A stretch of 64,000 nucleotides of DNA from Rikenellaceae bacterium. Its GTDB lineage: Bacteria > Bacteroidota > Bacteroidia > Bacteroidales > Rikenellaceae. The DNA lies in NCBI GenBank assembly GCA_902362705.1, contig CABIXK010000005.1, forward strand, positions 1-64,000. The letters are read 5' to 3'. Both the position numbers and the translations under genes were made by a program. Every line of letters begins with the position of its first letter. The stretch's first letter is position 1. Shown here piece after piece: positions 29,405-37,756 of this stretch. The notes beneath the pieces are model-generated. The model was not told where the DNA came from. It did no database searches and saw only the letters and a list, made by a program, of their open reading frames with translations.

Positions 29405-30676
29405 ATGACCGAGATCTCCTCCGTAAAGCAGCGCTTCGGCATCATCGGCACCTCCCCGCTCCTGGACCGGGCGCTGGAGGTGGCCCTGCGCGTGGCGCCG
29501 ACCGACCTGACGGTGCTCGTCACCGGCGAGAGCGGCGTGGGCAAGGAGTTTTTCCCGCAGGTGATCCACGCCTACTCGGCGCGCAAGCACAACAAATATA
29601 TCGCCGTCAACTGCGCGGCGATCCCCGAGGGGACCATCGACTCGGAGCTCTTCGGCCACGAGAAGGGGGCCTTCACCGGCGCCCTCGAGGCGCGCAAGGG
29701 CTACTTCGAGGAGGCCGACGGGGGTACCATCTTCCTCGACGAGGTGGCCGAGCTGCCTCACTCCACCCAGGCGCGCCTGCTGCGCGTGCTGCAGACGGGC
29801 GAGTTCATCCGCGTGGGCTCGTCGAAGGTGCAGAAGACCGACGTGCGCGTGGTGGCTGCGACCAACATGGACCTGCAGCAGGCGATCCAGACGGGCCGCT
29901 TCCGCGAGGACCTCTACTACCGCCTGGCCACGGTGCCCGTCACCGTGCCGGCGCTGCGCGAGCGGCCGGGCGACATCCCGCTGCTCTTCCGCAAGTTCGC
30001 CGCCGACGTGGCGGTGCAGTACCGCATGCCGGCCGTCACGCTCGACGACGCGGCGCGCGAGATGCTCAAGGGCTACTACTGGCGGGGCAACATCCGCCAG
30101 CTGAAGAACGTCGCCGAGCAGATCTCGGCCATCGAGCAGGTGCGTGTCATCACCTCCGAGGTGCTCGCTCGCTACCTCCCGCCCCAGGGCGGGGGCGCTC
30201 CGATCGCCGCCGCTGCGGCCTTCGACGACGGCTCCTCGGCCTCGACCGAGCGCGAGCTGCTCTACAAGGTGCTGTTCGACATGCGCGCCGACATCAACGA
30301 GCTGAAGCGGATGATGGCCGAGCTGATGCAGGGCACGGCCCCCTACCGCGAGGCGCCGCGCGACGTGCGGGCGCTGCTTCCGTCGCCCGCTCCGGCTCCG
30401 GTCTACGCCCCGGCCCGCTATGGGGGCGACGAGCCCTTCCGCCGCGCGGACGCAGCCGGGTATGCCGCCCCCGCCGCCCCGGTCTATGCCGAGAGCGAGG
30501 AGGTGACCGACGAGCCGCCGCGCGAGCGGACCAAGGCCGACGTACAGCGCGAACAGATCGTCCGCGCCCTGAGGCGCAACAACGGGCGCCGGCGCGAGGC
30601 GGCCGCCGAGCTCTTCATGTCGGAGCGGACGCTCTACCGCAAGATCAAGGAGCTGGGCATCGAAGACACGGACTGA
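29405..30676 (+). CDS. Sigma-54-dependent transcriptional activator without a sensory domain
   Basis: 423 residues. The AAA+ domain begins almost at the N-terminus: Walker A GESGVGKE, the sigma-54-contacting loop GAFTGA, Walker B IFLDEVAEL and the arginine-finger region follow within residues about 35-260. A Pro/Ala-rich linker with coiled-coil character precedes a Fis-type helix-turn-helix (RRREAAAELFMSERTLYRKIKELG). There is no receiver, GAF or PAS domain, so activity is probably set by expression or a partner protein. It sits 4 bases after the HU-like gene and before lptE and secG, a neighbourhood I recall from other Bacteroidota. No sigma-54 promoter was recognised in the window. Confidence 0.9.
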   Translation: MTEISSVKQRFGIIGTSPLLDRALEVALRVAPTDLTVLVTGESGVGKEFFPQVIHAYSARKHNKYIAVNCAAIPEGTIDSELFGHEKGAFTGALEARKGYFEEADGGTIFLDEVAELPHSTQARLLRVLQTGEFIRVGSSKVQKTDVRVVAATNMDLQQAIQTGRFREDLYYRLATVPVTVPALRERPGDIPLLFRKFAADVAVQYRMPAVTLDDAAREMLKGYYWRGNIRQLKNVAEQISAIEQVRVITSEVLARYLPPQGGGAPIAAAAAFDDGSSASTERELLYKVLFDMRADINELKRMMAELMQGTAPYREAPRDVRALLPSPAPAPVYAPARYGGDEPFRRADAAGYAAPAAPVYAESEEVTDEPPRERTKADVQREQIVRALRRNNGRRREAAAELFMSERTLYRKIKELGIEDTD

Positions 30677-30680
30677 GAAA

Positions 30681-30719
30681 TGGAAAGTTGAAAATTGAAA
30701 ATTGAGAATTGAAAGTTTG
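30681..30719. repeat. Short A/T-rich tandem repeat over the lptE start
   Basis: About four imperfect 10-11-bp units of the type gaaaattgaaaattgag. Related sequence, inverted, is found at 32784-32820 just after the GH89 gene, and a weaker version near 26613-26640. Confidence 0.6.
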
Positions 30720-31244
30720 AAAACGTCGCATATTCTCCGGGCCGCGCTGCTGCTGGTCGGGCTCTTCTCGATCCACGGCTGCGGCGTGCAGATCAAATAC
30801 TCGCTCTCGGGCGCCTCGATCCCGCCCGACGCCAAGACCTTCTCGGTGGCCTACTTCCCCAACAACGCCACGATGGTCTCGCCGATCCTCAGCTCGACGC
30901 TCACCGAGGCGCTGGTCGACATCTTCTCGCGCCGCACGCGTCTGATGCAGGTCGACGAGGGGGGCGACTTCGCCTTCGAGGGCGAGATCACCAACTACAC
31001 CTCGACCACGGCGGCCGTGTCGAGCGACGACTATGCGTTGCTCAACCGCCTGACGATCACCGTGCGCGTGCGCTTTACGAACGCCATCGACGAGACCGCC
31101 TCGTGGGCCGGCGGGCGTACCTTCACCGCCTACGAGGACTACGAATCGACGCAGCTGCTCACCGAGGTCGAGGGGACCCTCATCCCGCAGATCGTCGACA
31201 AGCTGGTCACCGACATCTTCCAGGCTTCGGCCTCCAACTGGTAG
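30702..31244 (+). CDS. lptE: LPS-assembly lipoprotein LptE
   Basis: Up to 180 residues. No ATG is available: the candidate starts are TTG at 30702 or, better placed before the signal peptide, TTG at 30717 (KTSHILRAALLLVGLFSIHGCG). The lipobox Cys follows, then the short LptE domain (KTFSVAYFPNNATMVSP, STLTEALVDIF, FEGEITNYTSTTAAV). LptE plugs the LptD barrel in the outer membrane and helps insert LPS. The start region is built of an A/T-rich tandem repeat. It lies 25 bases after the sigma-54 activator and 6 bases before the next gene, in one operon. Confidence 0.82.
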   Translation: MRIESLKTSHILRAALLLVGLFSIHGCGVQIKYSLSGASIPPDAKTFSVAYFPNNATMVSPILSSTLTEALVDIFSRRTRLMQVDEGGDFAFEGEITNYTSTTAAVSSDDYALLNRLTITVRVRFTNAIDETASWAGGRTFTAYEDYESTQLLTEVEGTLIPQIVDKLVTDIFQASASNW

Positions 31245-31250
31245 CGCGCG

Positions 31251-31739
31251 ATGGAGGGTCTGAAAGAGTGTATCGCCCGCCCCGAGGCGGCGCCCGCCCC
31301 TGAGCCCGGGGCGCTGGACGAAGCCCTGGCCCGCTACGGCTGGTGCATGCCCCTCCGGCTGCTGCGGGCGCGGACGACGGGCGTCGAGGATCCGCTCTGG
31401 CGGGCGCTCGCGCCGTGGCGTGCAGCCAGTTCGCTCTGCCAGCAGCAGCCCGCGGCCGCCGACTTCACGGCTTTCTCGTCGGACGATCTGATCGAGCGCT
31501 TCCTGCGCGAGGAGGATCTGCGCATCGTGGCCCAGGAGGGCGACGCGCCCGACGACGACGTGGTCACGGAGGCGCGGCTGGACGACGACGACCGGCTCGT
31601 GAGCGAGGAGCTGGCGGCGATCTACCTCGCGCAGGGGTTGCGCAGCGAGGCCGCGGCGATTTATCGCGAATTAAGTTTGCGAAATCCCGAAAAAAGTGTT
31701 TACTTTGCCGAGTTGATAGCGCAAGTTGAAAACAAATAA
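31251..31739 (+). CDS. Small conserved protein with a TPR-like C-terminus
   Basis: 162 residues, no signal peptide or membrane segment. The N-terminal two thirds are Ala/Arg/Asp-rich without a motif I know; an acidic stretch (EGDAPDDDVVTEARLDDDD) follows. The last 45 residues (SEELAAIYLAQGLRSEAAAIYREL... ) look like a single tetratricopeptide-type helical pair. It lies between lptE and secG, 6 and 15 bases away, as a member of the same operon. Function unknown. Confidence 0.7.
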   Translation: MEGLKECIARPEAAPAPEPGALDEALARYGWCMPLRLLRARTTGVEDPLWRALAPWRAASSLCQQQPAAADFTAFSSDDLIERFLREEDLRIVAQEGDAPDDDVVTEARLDDDDRLVSEELAAIYLAQGLRSEAAAIYRELSLRNPEKSVYFAELIAQVENK

Positions 31740-31754
31740 TCAAAATCAAAGGAT

Positions 31755-32108
31755 ATGTTATACACGATTTGCATTGCCCTGATACTCATCGCGAGCGTAC
31801 TGGTGATCCTCGCCGTATTGGTGCAGAGCCCCAAGAGCGGCATGGCCGCCAACTTCGGCGCATCGAATCAGGTGATGGGTGTGCGCGAGACCACGAACTT
31901 CCTGGAGAAGTTCACCTGGACGATGGCCGTGGCCATCGTGGTGCTGAGCCTCGTGGCTACGCTGGCCATGGACAACAGCCTGGTGCTCAAGAGTAATTCC
32001 GAGATTTCGAAGGATGCCAAGGCGCTCCAGGAGCACGTGCTCGACAGCCAGCCCGCGATCCCGCAGGCCGAGATTCCCGCCGTCGAGGAGGAGACTCCCG
32101 CCGAGTAG
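31755..32108 (+). CDS. secG: Preprotein translocase subunit SecG
   Basis: 117 residues. Two membrane segments (about 2-24 and 52-73) flank the conserved loop QSPKSGMAANFGASNQVMGVRETTNFLEK. A Glu/Pro-rich C-terminal tail is present, as in other Bacteroidota SecG. SecG is the small inner-membrane subunit that assists SecYEG. A clear purine-rich ribosome site (aaagga) precedes the ATG. It is the last gene of the operon before a strong terminator. Confidence 0.93.
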   Translation: MLYTICIALILIASVLVILAVLVQSPKSGMAANFGASNQVMGVRETTNFLEKFTWTMAVAIVVLSLVATLAMDNSLVLKSNSEISKDAKALQEHVLDSQPAIPQAEIPAVEEETPAE

Positions 32109-32128
32109 TCGGGAGCGCGACAGCCTAC

Positions 32129-32168
32129 GCAACCCCCGGTCTTCCGAGACCGGGGGTTGCTGTGTTTT
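32129..32168 (+). terminator. Terminator after secG
   Basis: gcaacccccggtct (32129-32142) pairs perfectly with agaccgggggttgc (32147-32160), loop tccg, followed by tgtgtttt. Confidence 0.85.
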
Positions 32169-32219
32169 CGGGAGAGGCGAATGCGGAAAGGGGCGTTGCG
32201 GGGTGGCGCTGCGGGCCGA

Positions 32220-32823
32220 GGGGCAAGTAAGACGTGAGAAGTAGAGCAGCCCTCCGCCGGGGGTGGCTGCAGCCCGCCGGCCTGCGGCCGAGGTCTCGCC
32301 GCGTTCTTCTGTTGTTGCCCGATGCAGCGTCAGCTGCGCGGGCCGCAGCCTCCGGCGGCGGAGGCCCGCACTTCGCTTTCGCTCGTTTGCTCCTCCGCAG
32401 GCTGCGGTCCGCCGTTTTTCATGCACACGCTTGCGAACGATTGCCCCAGCCGGCAAAGAGACGAAATCTGTGGCTTCGCAATTCAGAATGCCCGATTCTT
32501 AATCGGACGATGCGATTGTCGCTTGTTCGATTGCGGGGCGCAGCCACGGCGGGCGAAGGCCCGCACTCTTCGTCGGAGTGTGCCGCCCTTTGCCGGCTGC
32601 CGCCCGAGACGGAGCCCTCGGTTTGAAGAGCCGGCAGCCCGCAGCTACGGCGGGCGGAGGGCTGCTCCCTCGGCTGCGCCTCGATCGAGTCTCCGCAGGC
32701 TGCGGCCTGCCGACTTTCATTCACACGCTGCGAACGAGTTCCCTTTGCCGGCTGGGGCGGTCGTGCCGGAGGCTCTCCTTTGTCGCGCAACCTCCCAATT
32801 TTCAATTTCCCACTTTCAATTTG
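32220..32823. repeat. Non-coding gap with dispersed intergenic repeats
   Basis: About 600 bases without a recognisable gene, made of GC-rich blocks that recur within the gap in both orientations and in the gap at 26522-27075 (see 32243-32290, 32620-32670 inverted, and 32741-32763 identical to 26782-26804). The right end, 32784-32820, is an A/T-rich cccaattttcaatttccca-type repeat abutting the GH89 stop codon. Confidence 0.6.
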
Positions 32824-35034
32824 TCATCGCCTCCCGAACACCGCGCCGAAGATCTCGCGGGCCGTGTCGACGGGGTCGCCCGCCGGGGCGGCGGGGTAGG
32901 GGTTGCGGGCCTGGGCCCACGCCTCCTCCAGAGCGTAGAAATCGATCTCGGGGAGCTCCTCGCCCGCCAGGCGGCGCTCCATCAGGTCGAACCACGTCTG
33001 CCACCGCACGGCGTAGAGGTCGCGCAGGATGCCGTTCCACTCCTTGTGGGCGTAGTCGTGCAGCCCGCCCTCGGCCGCCGTACGGTCGCCCCACGACGAG
33101 ATCTGCACGCGGGCGTTCCACTCGAGCAGTGCCTTGTCGGCCTCCGTGCGGCCGAGCGCCCGGGCATCGGCGATCCAGCGGCCCACCATGAACTCGGCGC
33201 GGGTGCCCAGCAGGCGGTCCTGAAGCTGTATGAGGCGCAGGAAGCGCTTCGCCGCCGCCGCGAAGGCCTCGCGGTCGCCGGCCCGGTAGGCGGCGGCTAC
33301 GGCCCACTGCTGGAGCTTGCCGGCCTCGGCGACGGCCTGCCGCACGACGTCCACCAGGTCGTACTCGAAGCGGGCGTTGCCGCGGAAGCGGTCGGCGGCC
33401 GAGAGCAGCAGGCGCGCCGCCTCGACGACGTCCGCCGGGTCGTAGTAGTCGGTGGAGTGGGCCCAGGTCGAGGCCGTGCGGAAGTCGAGCGTCGGGCGGG
33501 CGCAGAAGACCGATTCGTTGGTCCCCTCCTGCGTCGACGCCTTGGGGCAGTTGTAGACCGAGCGCGCCAGCAGCTCCCACGCGGCGTCGACGGCCTCGTC
33601 GCTGCGCCCGTAGCGGGCGCGGAGGTAGCCCGCGAGCCACTCGCTGCTCGTGAAGCGCTCCTTGCGCCAGGGCAGCTCCGAGAGCAGCTCGTACATCACG
33701 GGGTTGTTCTCGATACCCTCGGGCGTGATGCCCACGCCGCGCAGCGTGCGGCCCGCACGGTCGTGCGCGCAGGCGTCGTAGTAACCGTCGATGACGTAGT
33801 CGAGCTTGCCGTGGAGCCCTACGTTGCCGCCGAAGTTGAGCAGCATGCAGTAGATCCACGGGTGGTCGCCGTAGCCGTCGGGGCGGTACCACGGCGACGA
33901 GGGTTCGCCCCACTGGGGCCGCGACTCGCTGAAGAGGTCGAGCACCACGACGTCGTCAGCGGGCAGCGCGTCGATCATCGCGGCGCGGGGGTTGTCCTGC
34001 CAGGCCTGGATGACCCATGCGGCGTCGGGCGTGCGGCGCTTCATGGCACCGAGGATCGCGCGGCCCGAGGCGGGAAGGTCGACGCCGGCGACCGAGCCCC
34101 CTTCGTGGAAGGGGTCGCACGAGAAGTAGCGCGTCGGGCCGTAGGCGGCCTCCAGGGCGTCGTAGTAGCGGTCGGCGATCTCGCCGAAGCGCGGGTCTTC
34201 GGGTTGCAGGAAGGCCGGGCGGCGGAAGCTGCCCCAGAGCCCCGGGTCGGCGACGTCGAGCCCCAGCCGCTCGCGCGCGTCGGAGGGCAGCATGCCCGAG
34301 TAGCCCGGGAGCACCGGCTCGATGTCGAGCTCGCGCATGCGGGCGAGGATGCGGCGCGTGAGCGCGGCCCGCTCTTCGTACCATCCCTCGGGGCAGGGGC
34401 CGCCCCAACCCTCGAGGTTGTTCATGAGCCACCACGCCTGGAAAGCGGGGCCGGCGACGAAGCGGTCGATCGAGGCCTGGTCGTAGCCCAGCCCCGACAG
34501 CACGTCGCGCCAGACGACCTCCATGCCTGTGGCCACGAGCGGGAGGTTGATGCCGTGCAGCGCCATCCAGTCGATCTCGCGCTCCCAGCGCTCCCAGTCC
34601 CAGAAAGCCATCGAGTAGGAGTAGGTGCAGTAGTTGTAGGCGTAGCGCAGCTCGGCCTTCGTGGTGCGGCGCTCGGGCCGCTCGGGCAGCGGCAGGCGCT
34701 CGGGCAGCTCGGCCCGCATGCAGTCCCACGAGAGCTGGATGCCGGCGTAGTATTTGAAGTACCAGTGGATACCCGCGGCGATGCTCGAGTTGTCGCTGCC
34801 TCGCACGACGACGCGCCGGCCCCGCCGGTCGAGCTCGAAGAACGATTCGTCGGAGGCGACGCGCTCGATGACGAACCGTTCGGAGGCTCCCGGGGCGATG
34901 CGCTCGAGCAGGGCGGCGATCGGGCGGCGGGCGGCGGGCGCCGGCGCTGCGGAGGCGGCGCCCGGCAGGAGGCCGAGGAGCAGGACGAGGGCCGGCAGGA
35001 GCCGGCCGAGCGGGCGGAAAAGTGCGTTGTGCAT
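32824..35034 (-). CDS. Alpha-N-acetylglucosaminidase (GH89)
   Basis: 736 residues with a signal peptide (MHNALFRPLGRLLPALVLLLGLL...ASA). The N-terminal small domain is followed by the GH89 barrel with RYAYNYCTYSYSMAFWDWERWEREIDWMALHGINLPL split across family motifs, FSCDPFHEGG and GVGITPEGIENNPVMYELLSEL, each containing a glutamate expected at the active site by comparison with human NAGLU. The helical C-terminal domain contains DLVDVVRQ. The family releases alpha-linked GlcNAc from heparan sulfate or from alpha-GlcNAc-capped mucin glycans. It is monocistronic and divergent from engB. Confidence 0.94.
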   Translation of the reverse strand: MHNALFRPLGRLLPALVLLLGLLPGAASAAPAPAARRPIAALLERIAPGASERFVIERVASDESFFELDRRGRRVVVRGSDNSSIAAGIHWYFKYYAGIQLSWDCMRAELPERLPLPERPERRTTKAELRYAYNYCTYSYSMAFWDWERWEREIDWMALHGINLPLVATGMEVVWRDVLSGLGYDQASIDRFVAGPAFQAWWLMNNLEGWGGPCPEGWYEERAALTRRILARMRELDIEPVLPGYSGMLPSDARERLGLDVADPGLWGSFRRPAFLQPEDPRFGEIADRYYDALEAAYGPTRYFSCDPFHEGGSVAGVDLPASGRAILGAMKRRTPDAAWVIQAWQDNPRAAMIDALPADDVVVLDLFSESRPQWGEPSSPWYRPDGYGDHPWIYCMLLNFGGNVGLHGKLDYVIDGYYDACAHDRAGRTLRGVGITPEGIENNPVMYELLSELPWRKERFTSSEWLAGYLRARYGRSDEAVDAAWELLARSVYNCPKASTQEGTNESVFCARPTLDFRTASTWAHSTDYYDPADVVEAARLLLSAADRFRGNARFEYDLVDVVRQAVAEAGKLQQWAVAAAYRAGDREAFAAAAKRFLRLIQLQDRLLGTRAEFMVGRWIADARALGRTEADKALLEWNARVQISSWGDRTAAEGGLHDYAHKEWNGILRDLYAVRWQTWFDLMERRLAGEELPEIDFYALEEAWAQARNPYPAAPAGDPVDTAREIFGAVFGRR

Positions 35035-35083
35035 GGGCGGATGGTTTTTTGTCGGTTGGTGTGCCGCCGCGGGGGCGGTCGTG

Positions 35084-35112
35084 CAAATCTACGGAAAAAA
35101 TCCGTACCTTTG
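35084..35112. promoter_or_regulatory. Divergent -7 boxes for the GH89 gene and engB
   Basis: Minus strand TAGATTTG (35091-35084) reads toward the GH89 gene; plus strand TACCTTTG (35105-35112) reads toward engB. Only 13 bp separate them, so the two polymerases would compete. Clear -33 TTG elements are missing. Confidence 0.5.
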
Positions 35113-35139
35113 CACTCCGAACCGTATAATTCCCCATCC

Positions 35140-35733
35140 ATGCAGATCAACCGTGCCGAGTTCAAATGTTCGTCCGAGCGCATCGGGCAGGTGCCCAAGG
35201 ACGAGCTTCCCGACATCGCCTTCATCGGGCGGAGCAACGTGGGCAAGTCTTCTCTGATCAACATGCTCACCGGGCGGCAGGGGCTGGCCAAGGTCTCGGG
35301 CACGCCCGGCAAGACGCGCCTTATCAACCACTTCCGCATCGACGACAGCTGGTATCTGGTCGATCTGCCGGGCTATGGCTACGCCCGCACGTCGAAGAGC
35401 CTGCGCTCCGACTTCGCCAAGATCATCACCGACTACGTGCTGCGTTGCGAGAAGATGCACTATCTGCTGGTGCTGGTCGACATCCGGCTCGAGCCGCAGA
35501 AGATCGACCTGCGCTTCATCGAGATGCTGGGCGAGCACGGCGTCCCCTTCGGGATCGTCTTCACCAAGGCCGACAAGCTCTCCAAGGCGCAGCGCCAGCG
35601 GAGCGTCGAGCGCTATTGCGCCGTGCTGGAGGAGCAGTGGGAGGAGCTGCCGCCGATGGTGGTCACCTCGTCGGAGCGGGCCATGGGGCGCGACGAGCTG
35701 CTCTCGCTCATCGGCGGGGCGCTCGGGCGGTAG
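35140..35733 (+). CDS. engB: Ribosome biogenesis GTP-binding protein EngB/YsxC
   Basis: 197 residues from ATG 35140; a longer upstream open frame runs through the antisense of the GH89 gene and is rejected. GTPase motifs: G1 GRSNVGKSS, G3 DLPGYGYA, G4 TKADKLS and G5 TSSE. The N-terminal AEFKCSS and the size match EngB, an essential GTPase of 50S subunit assembly. Single gene with its own -7 box and a terminator after it. Confidence 0.96.
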   Translation: MQINRAEFKCSSERIGQVPKDELPDIAFIGRSNVGKSSLINMLTGRQGLAKVSGTPGKTRLINHFRIDDSWYLVDLPGYGYARTSKSLRSDFAKIITDYVLRCEKMHYLLVLVDIRLEPQKIDLRFIEMLGEHGVPFGIVFTKADKLSKAQRQRSVERYCAVLEEQWEELPPMVVTSSERAMGRDELLSLIGGALGR

Positions 35734-35821
35734 CGGCCGGGACTGCGGCGGGCCGTGCCGGATGCGGAGCGCCGCCCGGCGGGCCGGCACCGGGTCGGAG
35801 CGGGCCGTTTGACAAAATGTT

Positions 35822-35852
35822 AAAAAAAGAGCGCCCGCGAGGCGCTTTTTTT
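35822..35852. terminator. Terminator after engB
   Basis: gcgcc (35831-35835) and ggcgc (35841-35845), extended by A and T runs on either side, form a short strong hairpin followed by T7. Confidence 0.75.
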
Positions 35853-35865
35853 CGTCGCATTGTTC

Positions 35866-35873
35866 TATCTTTG
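35866..35873 (+). promoter_or_regulatory. -7 box of prs
   Basis: TATCTTTG, 28 bases before the prs ATG, directly after the engB terminator. No TTG at the expected upstream distance. Confidence 0.55.
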
Positions 35874-35901
35874 CCCAACGAACGAAAACCTCCCAATTTT
35901 T

Positions 35902-36843
35902 ATGGCTATCCACAAAATCAAAATCTTCTCGGGCCGCGGTTCGGAGTATCTGGCCGAGAAGATCGCCGCCAGCTTCGGCACGACCCTCGGGCAGGTCGAG
36001 GTGCTGCGTTTCAGCGACGGCGAGTTCCAGCCCTGCTTCAACGAGTCGATCCGCGGCTGCACGGTCTTCATCGTGCAGTCGACCTTCCCGCCTTCGGACA
36101 ACCTGATGGAGCTGCTGATGATGATCGACGCCGCGCGCCGTGCGTCGGCCTACAAGGTCGTGGCGGTGATGCCCTACTTCGGGTGGGCGCGTCAGGACCG
36201 CAAGGACCGTCCGCGCGTGCCGATCGGCGCCAAGCTGGTAGCCAACATGCTGGTGGCCGCGGGCGTCGACCGCGTGATGACGATGGACTTGCATGCCGAC
36301 CAGATCCAGGGCTTCTTCGATATCCCCGTCGACGCGCTCTACGCCAGCGGCATCTTCGTACCTTATATCAAGAGCCTCGCCATCGAGGACCTCTCGATCG
36401 CCGCGCCCGACATGGGCGGCGCCAAGCGTGCCAACACCTACGCCAAGCACCTCGGCACGCCGATCATCATCTCGCACAAGGAGCGCGCGAAGGCCAACGT
36501 GGTGGGCAAGATGACCGCCATCGGCGACGTCGAGGGGCGCAATATCCTCATCGTCGACGACATGATCGATACGGCCGGCACGATCTGCATGGCCGCCGAC
36601 ATGCTCATGTCGCGCGGTGCGAAGAGCGTGCGTGCCGCCATCACCCACCCGGTGCTCTCGGGCCCGGCCTACGAACGCATCAACGACAGCGCCCTGCAGG
36701 AGGTGATCGTGACCGACACCATTCCGCTCAACCCCGACAAGGACCTGCGCAAGTTCACGGTGCTGTCGGTGGCCGACATCTTCGCCGATGTGATCGAGCG
36801 CGTCTACAACTACCGCGAGATCTCGTCGATCTTCTTCAAGTAA
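35902..36843 (+). CDS. prs: Ribose-phosphate pyrophosphokinase
   Basis: 313 residues from ATG 35902 (MAIHKIKIFSGRGSEYLAEK), the usual length; a further in-frame ATG at 35860 lies before the promoter. Motifs: the ATP-binding RQDRKDRPRVPIGAKL loop region, DLHADQIQGFF, and the PRPP-binding signature ILIVDDMIDTAGT. The enzyme makes PRPP from ribose-5-phosphate and ATP for nucleotide, histidine and tryptophan synthesis. Transcribed alone between two terminators. Confidence 0.97.
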   Translation: MAIHKIKIFSGRGSEYLAEKIAASFGTTLGQVEVLRFSDGEFQPCFNESIRGCTVFIVQSTFPPSDNLMELLMMIDAARRASAYKVVAVMPYFGWARQDRKDRPRVPIGAKLVANMLVAAGVDRVMTMDLHADQIQGFFDIPVDALYASGIFVPYIKSLAIEDLSIAAPDMGGAKRANTYAKHLGTPIIISHKERAKANVVGKMTAIGDVEGRNILIVDDMIDTAGTICMAADMLMSRGAKSVRAAITHPVLSGPAYERINDSALQEVIVTDTIPLNPDKDLRKFTVLSVADIFADVIERVYNYREISSIFFK

Positions 36844-36862
36844 GAAGGATCAGCCGGATACG

Positions 36863-36896
36863 AAAAAGCCTGCGCCGAAAAGGTGCAGGCTTTTTT
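36863..36896. terminator. Bidirectional terminator between prs and the SDR gene
   Basis: aaaaagcctgc (36863-36873) pairs with gcaggcttttt (36885-36895); the A and T runs serve both strands, one gene ending on each side. Confidence 0.85.
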
Positions 36897-36930
36897 CGTG
36901 GCGGGCGGGTTCCGCGCGGCGGCCGCCGCG

Positions 36931-37746
36931 CTACTTGAACGGGCTGTCGGGCTCCTTGGCCATGAACCAGTAGAAGAGGCGGTCGAGCAGGGCCGGGGCG
37001 AACTTCTTGACCAGGTGGGTGGCGCGCCCCTCGGCCTCCATCAGACAGAGGCGACGACGACGGCGGATGCCGCGCGCCACGATGCGGGCCACCTCTTCGG
37101 GGGTCATCATCTTCGCCTCGTCGCGCGGCGTGGCGCCCTGCTGCGATCCGTCGGCCGTGAGGGCCGCGAAGCGGACGTTGGAGGCGGTGAAGCCCGGGCA
37201 GGCGATCATCACGTGGAGCCCCTTCTTGAGGTTTTCGATGCGCAGCGTCTCGAGGAAGCCCGTCATGGCGTACTTCGAGGCCGAGTAGCCCGTGCGGCCC
37301 GGCAGGCCGTGGAGCCCCGCCACCGACGAGATGCCGACGATCGACCCCTTCGACGCCTGGAGGTAGGGCAGGGCGTACTTGCAGCAGTTGACCGTGCCCC
37401 AGAAGTTGACGTCCATCAGGCGGTGCAGCACGTCGAGCTCCACCTCGTCGAAGAGGGCGCGCATGGAGATGCCGGCGTTGCAGACGAGGATGTCCAGGCC
37501 GCCGAACGTGCTCGCGGCCTTCTCTATGAGCGCGCGGCACTCCTCGGGGCGCGTGACGTCGACGGCGCACCACTCGGCGCTGCCGCCCGCGGCCCGGATT
37601 TCGGCGACGATCCGCTGCAGCCTGTCGGCCTGGCGGGCGCCGAGCACCACGCGGGCCCCGGCAGCGGCATACTGGCGGGCCATGGCCTCGCCGATGCCCG
37701 ACGAGGCGCCCGTGATGACGATGATTTTGTCCTTGAGCGTTTTCAT
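36931..37746 (-). CDS. SDR-family NAD(P)-dependent oxidoreductase
   Basis: 271 residues. Classical short-chain dehydrogenase motifs are complete: cofactor site TGASSGIG (about 12-19), DVT, NAG in CNAGIS, catalytic Ser in GISSVAG, and YSASK. The C-terminal 40 residues are longer than in the minimal fold and hydrophobic/basic (LVKKFAPALLDRLFYWFMAKE), perhaps a membrane-associating tail. The substrate is not deducible. It starts 10 bases after the stop of the metallo-hydrolase gene, so the two form an operon. Confidence 0.88.
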   Translation of the reverse strand: MKTLKDKIIVITGASSGIGEAMARQYAAAGARVVLGARQADRLQRIVAEIRAAGGSAEWCAVDVTRPEECRALIEKAASTFGGLDILVCNAGISMRALFDEVELDVLHRLMDVNFWGTVNCCKYALPYLQASKGSIVGISSVAGLHGLPGRTGYSASKYAMTGFLETLRIENLKKGLHVMIACPGFTASNVRFAALTADGSQQGATPRDEAKMMTPEEVARIVARGIRRRRRLCLMEAEGRATHLVKKFAPALLDRLFYWFMAKEPDSPFK

Positions 37747-37756
37747 ATCTTGGTTT

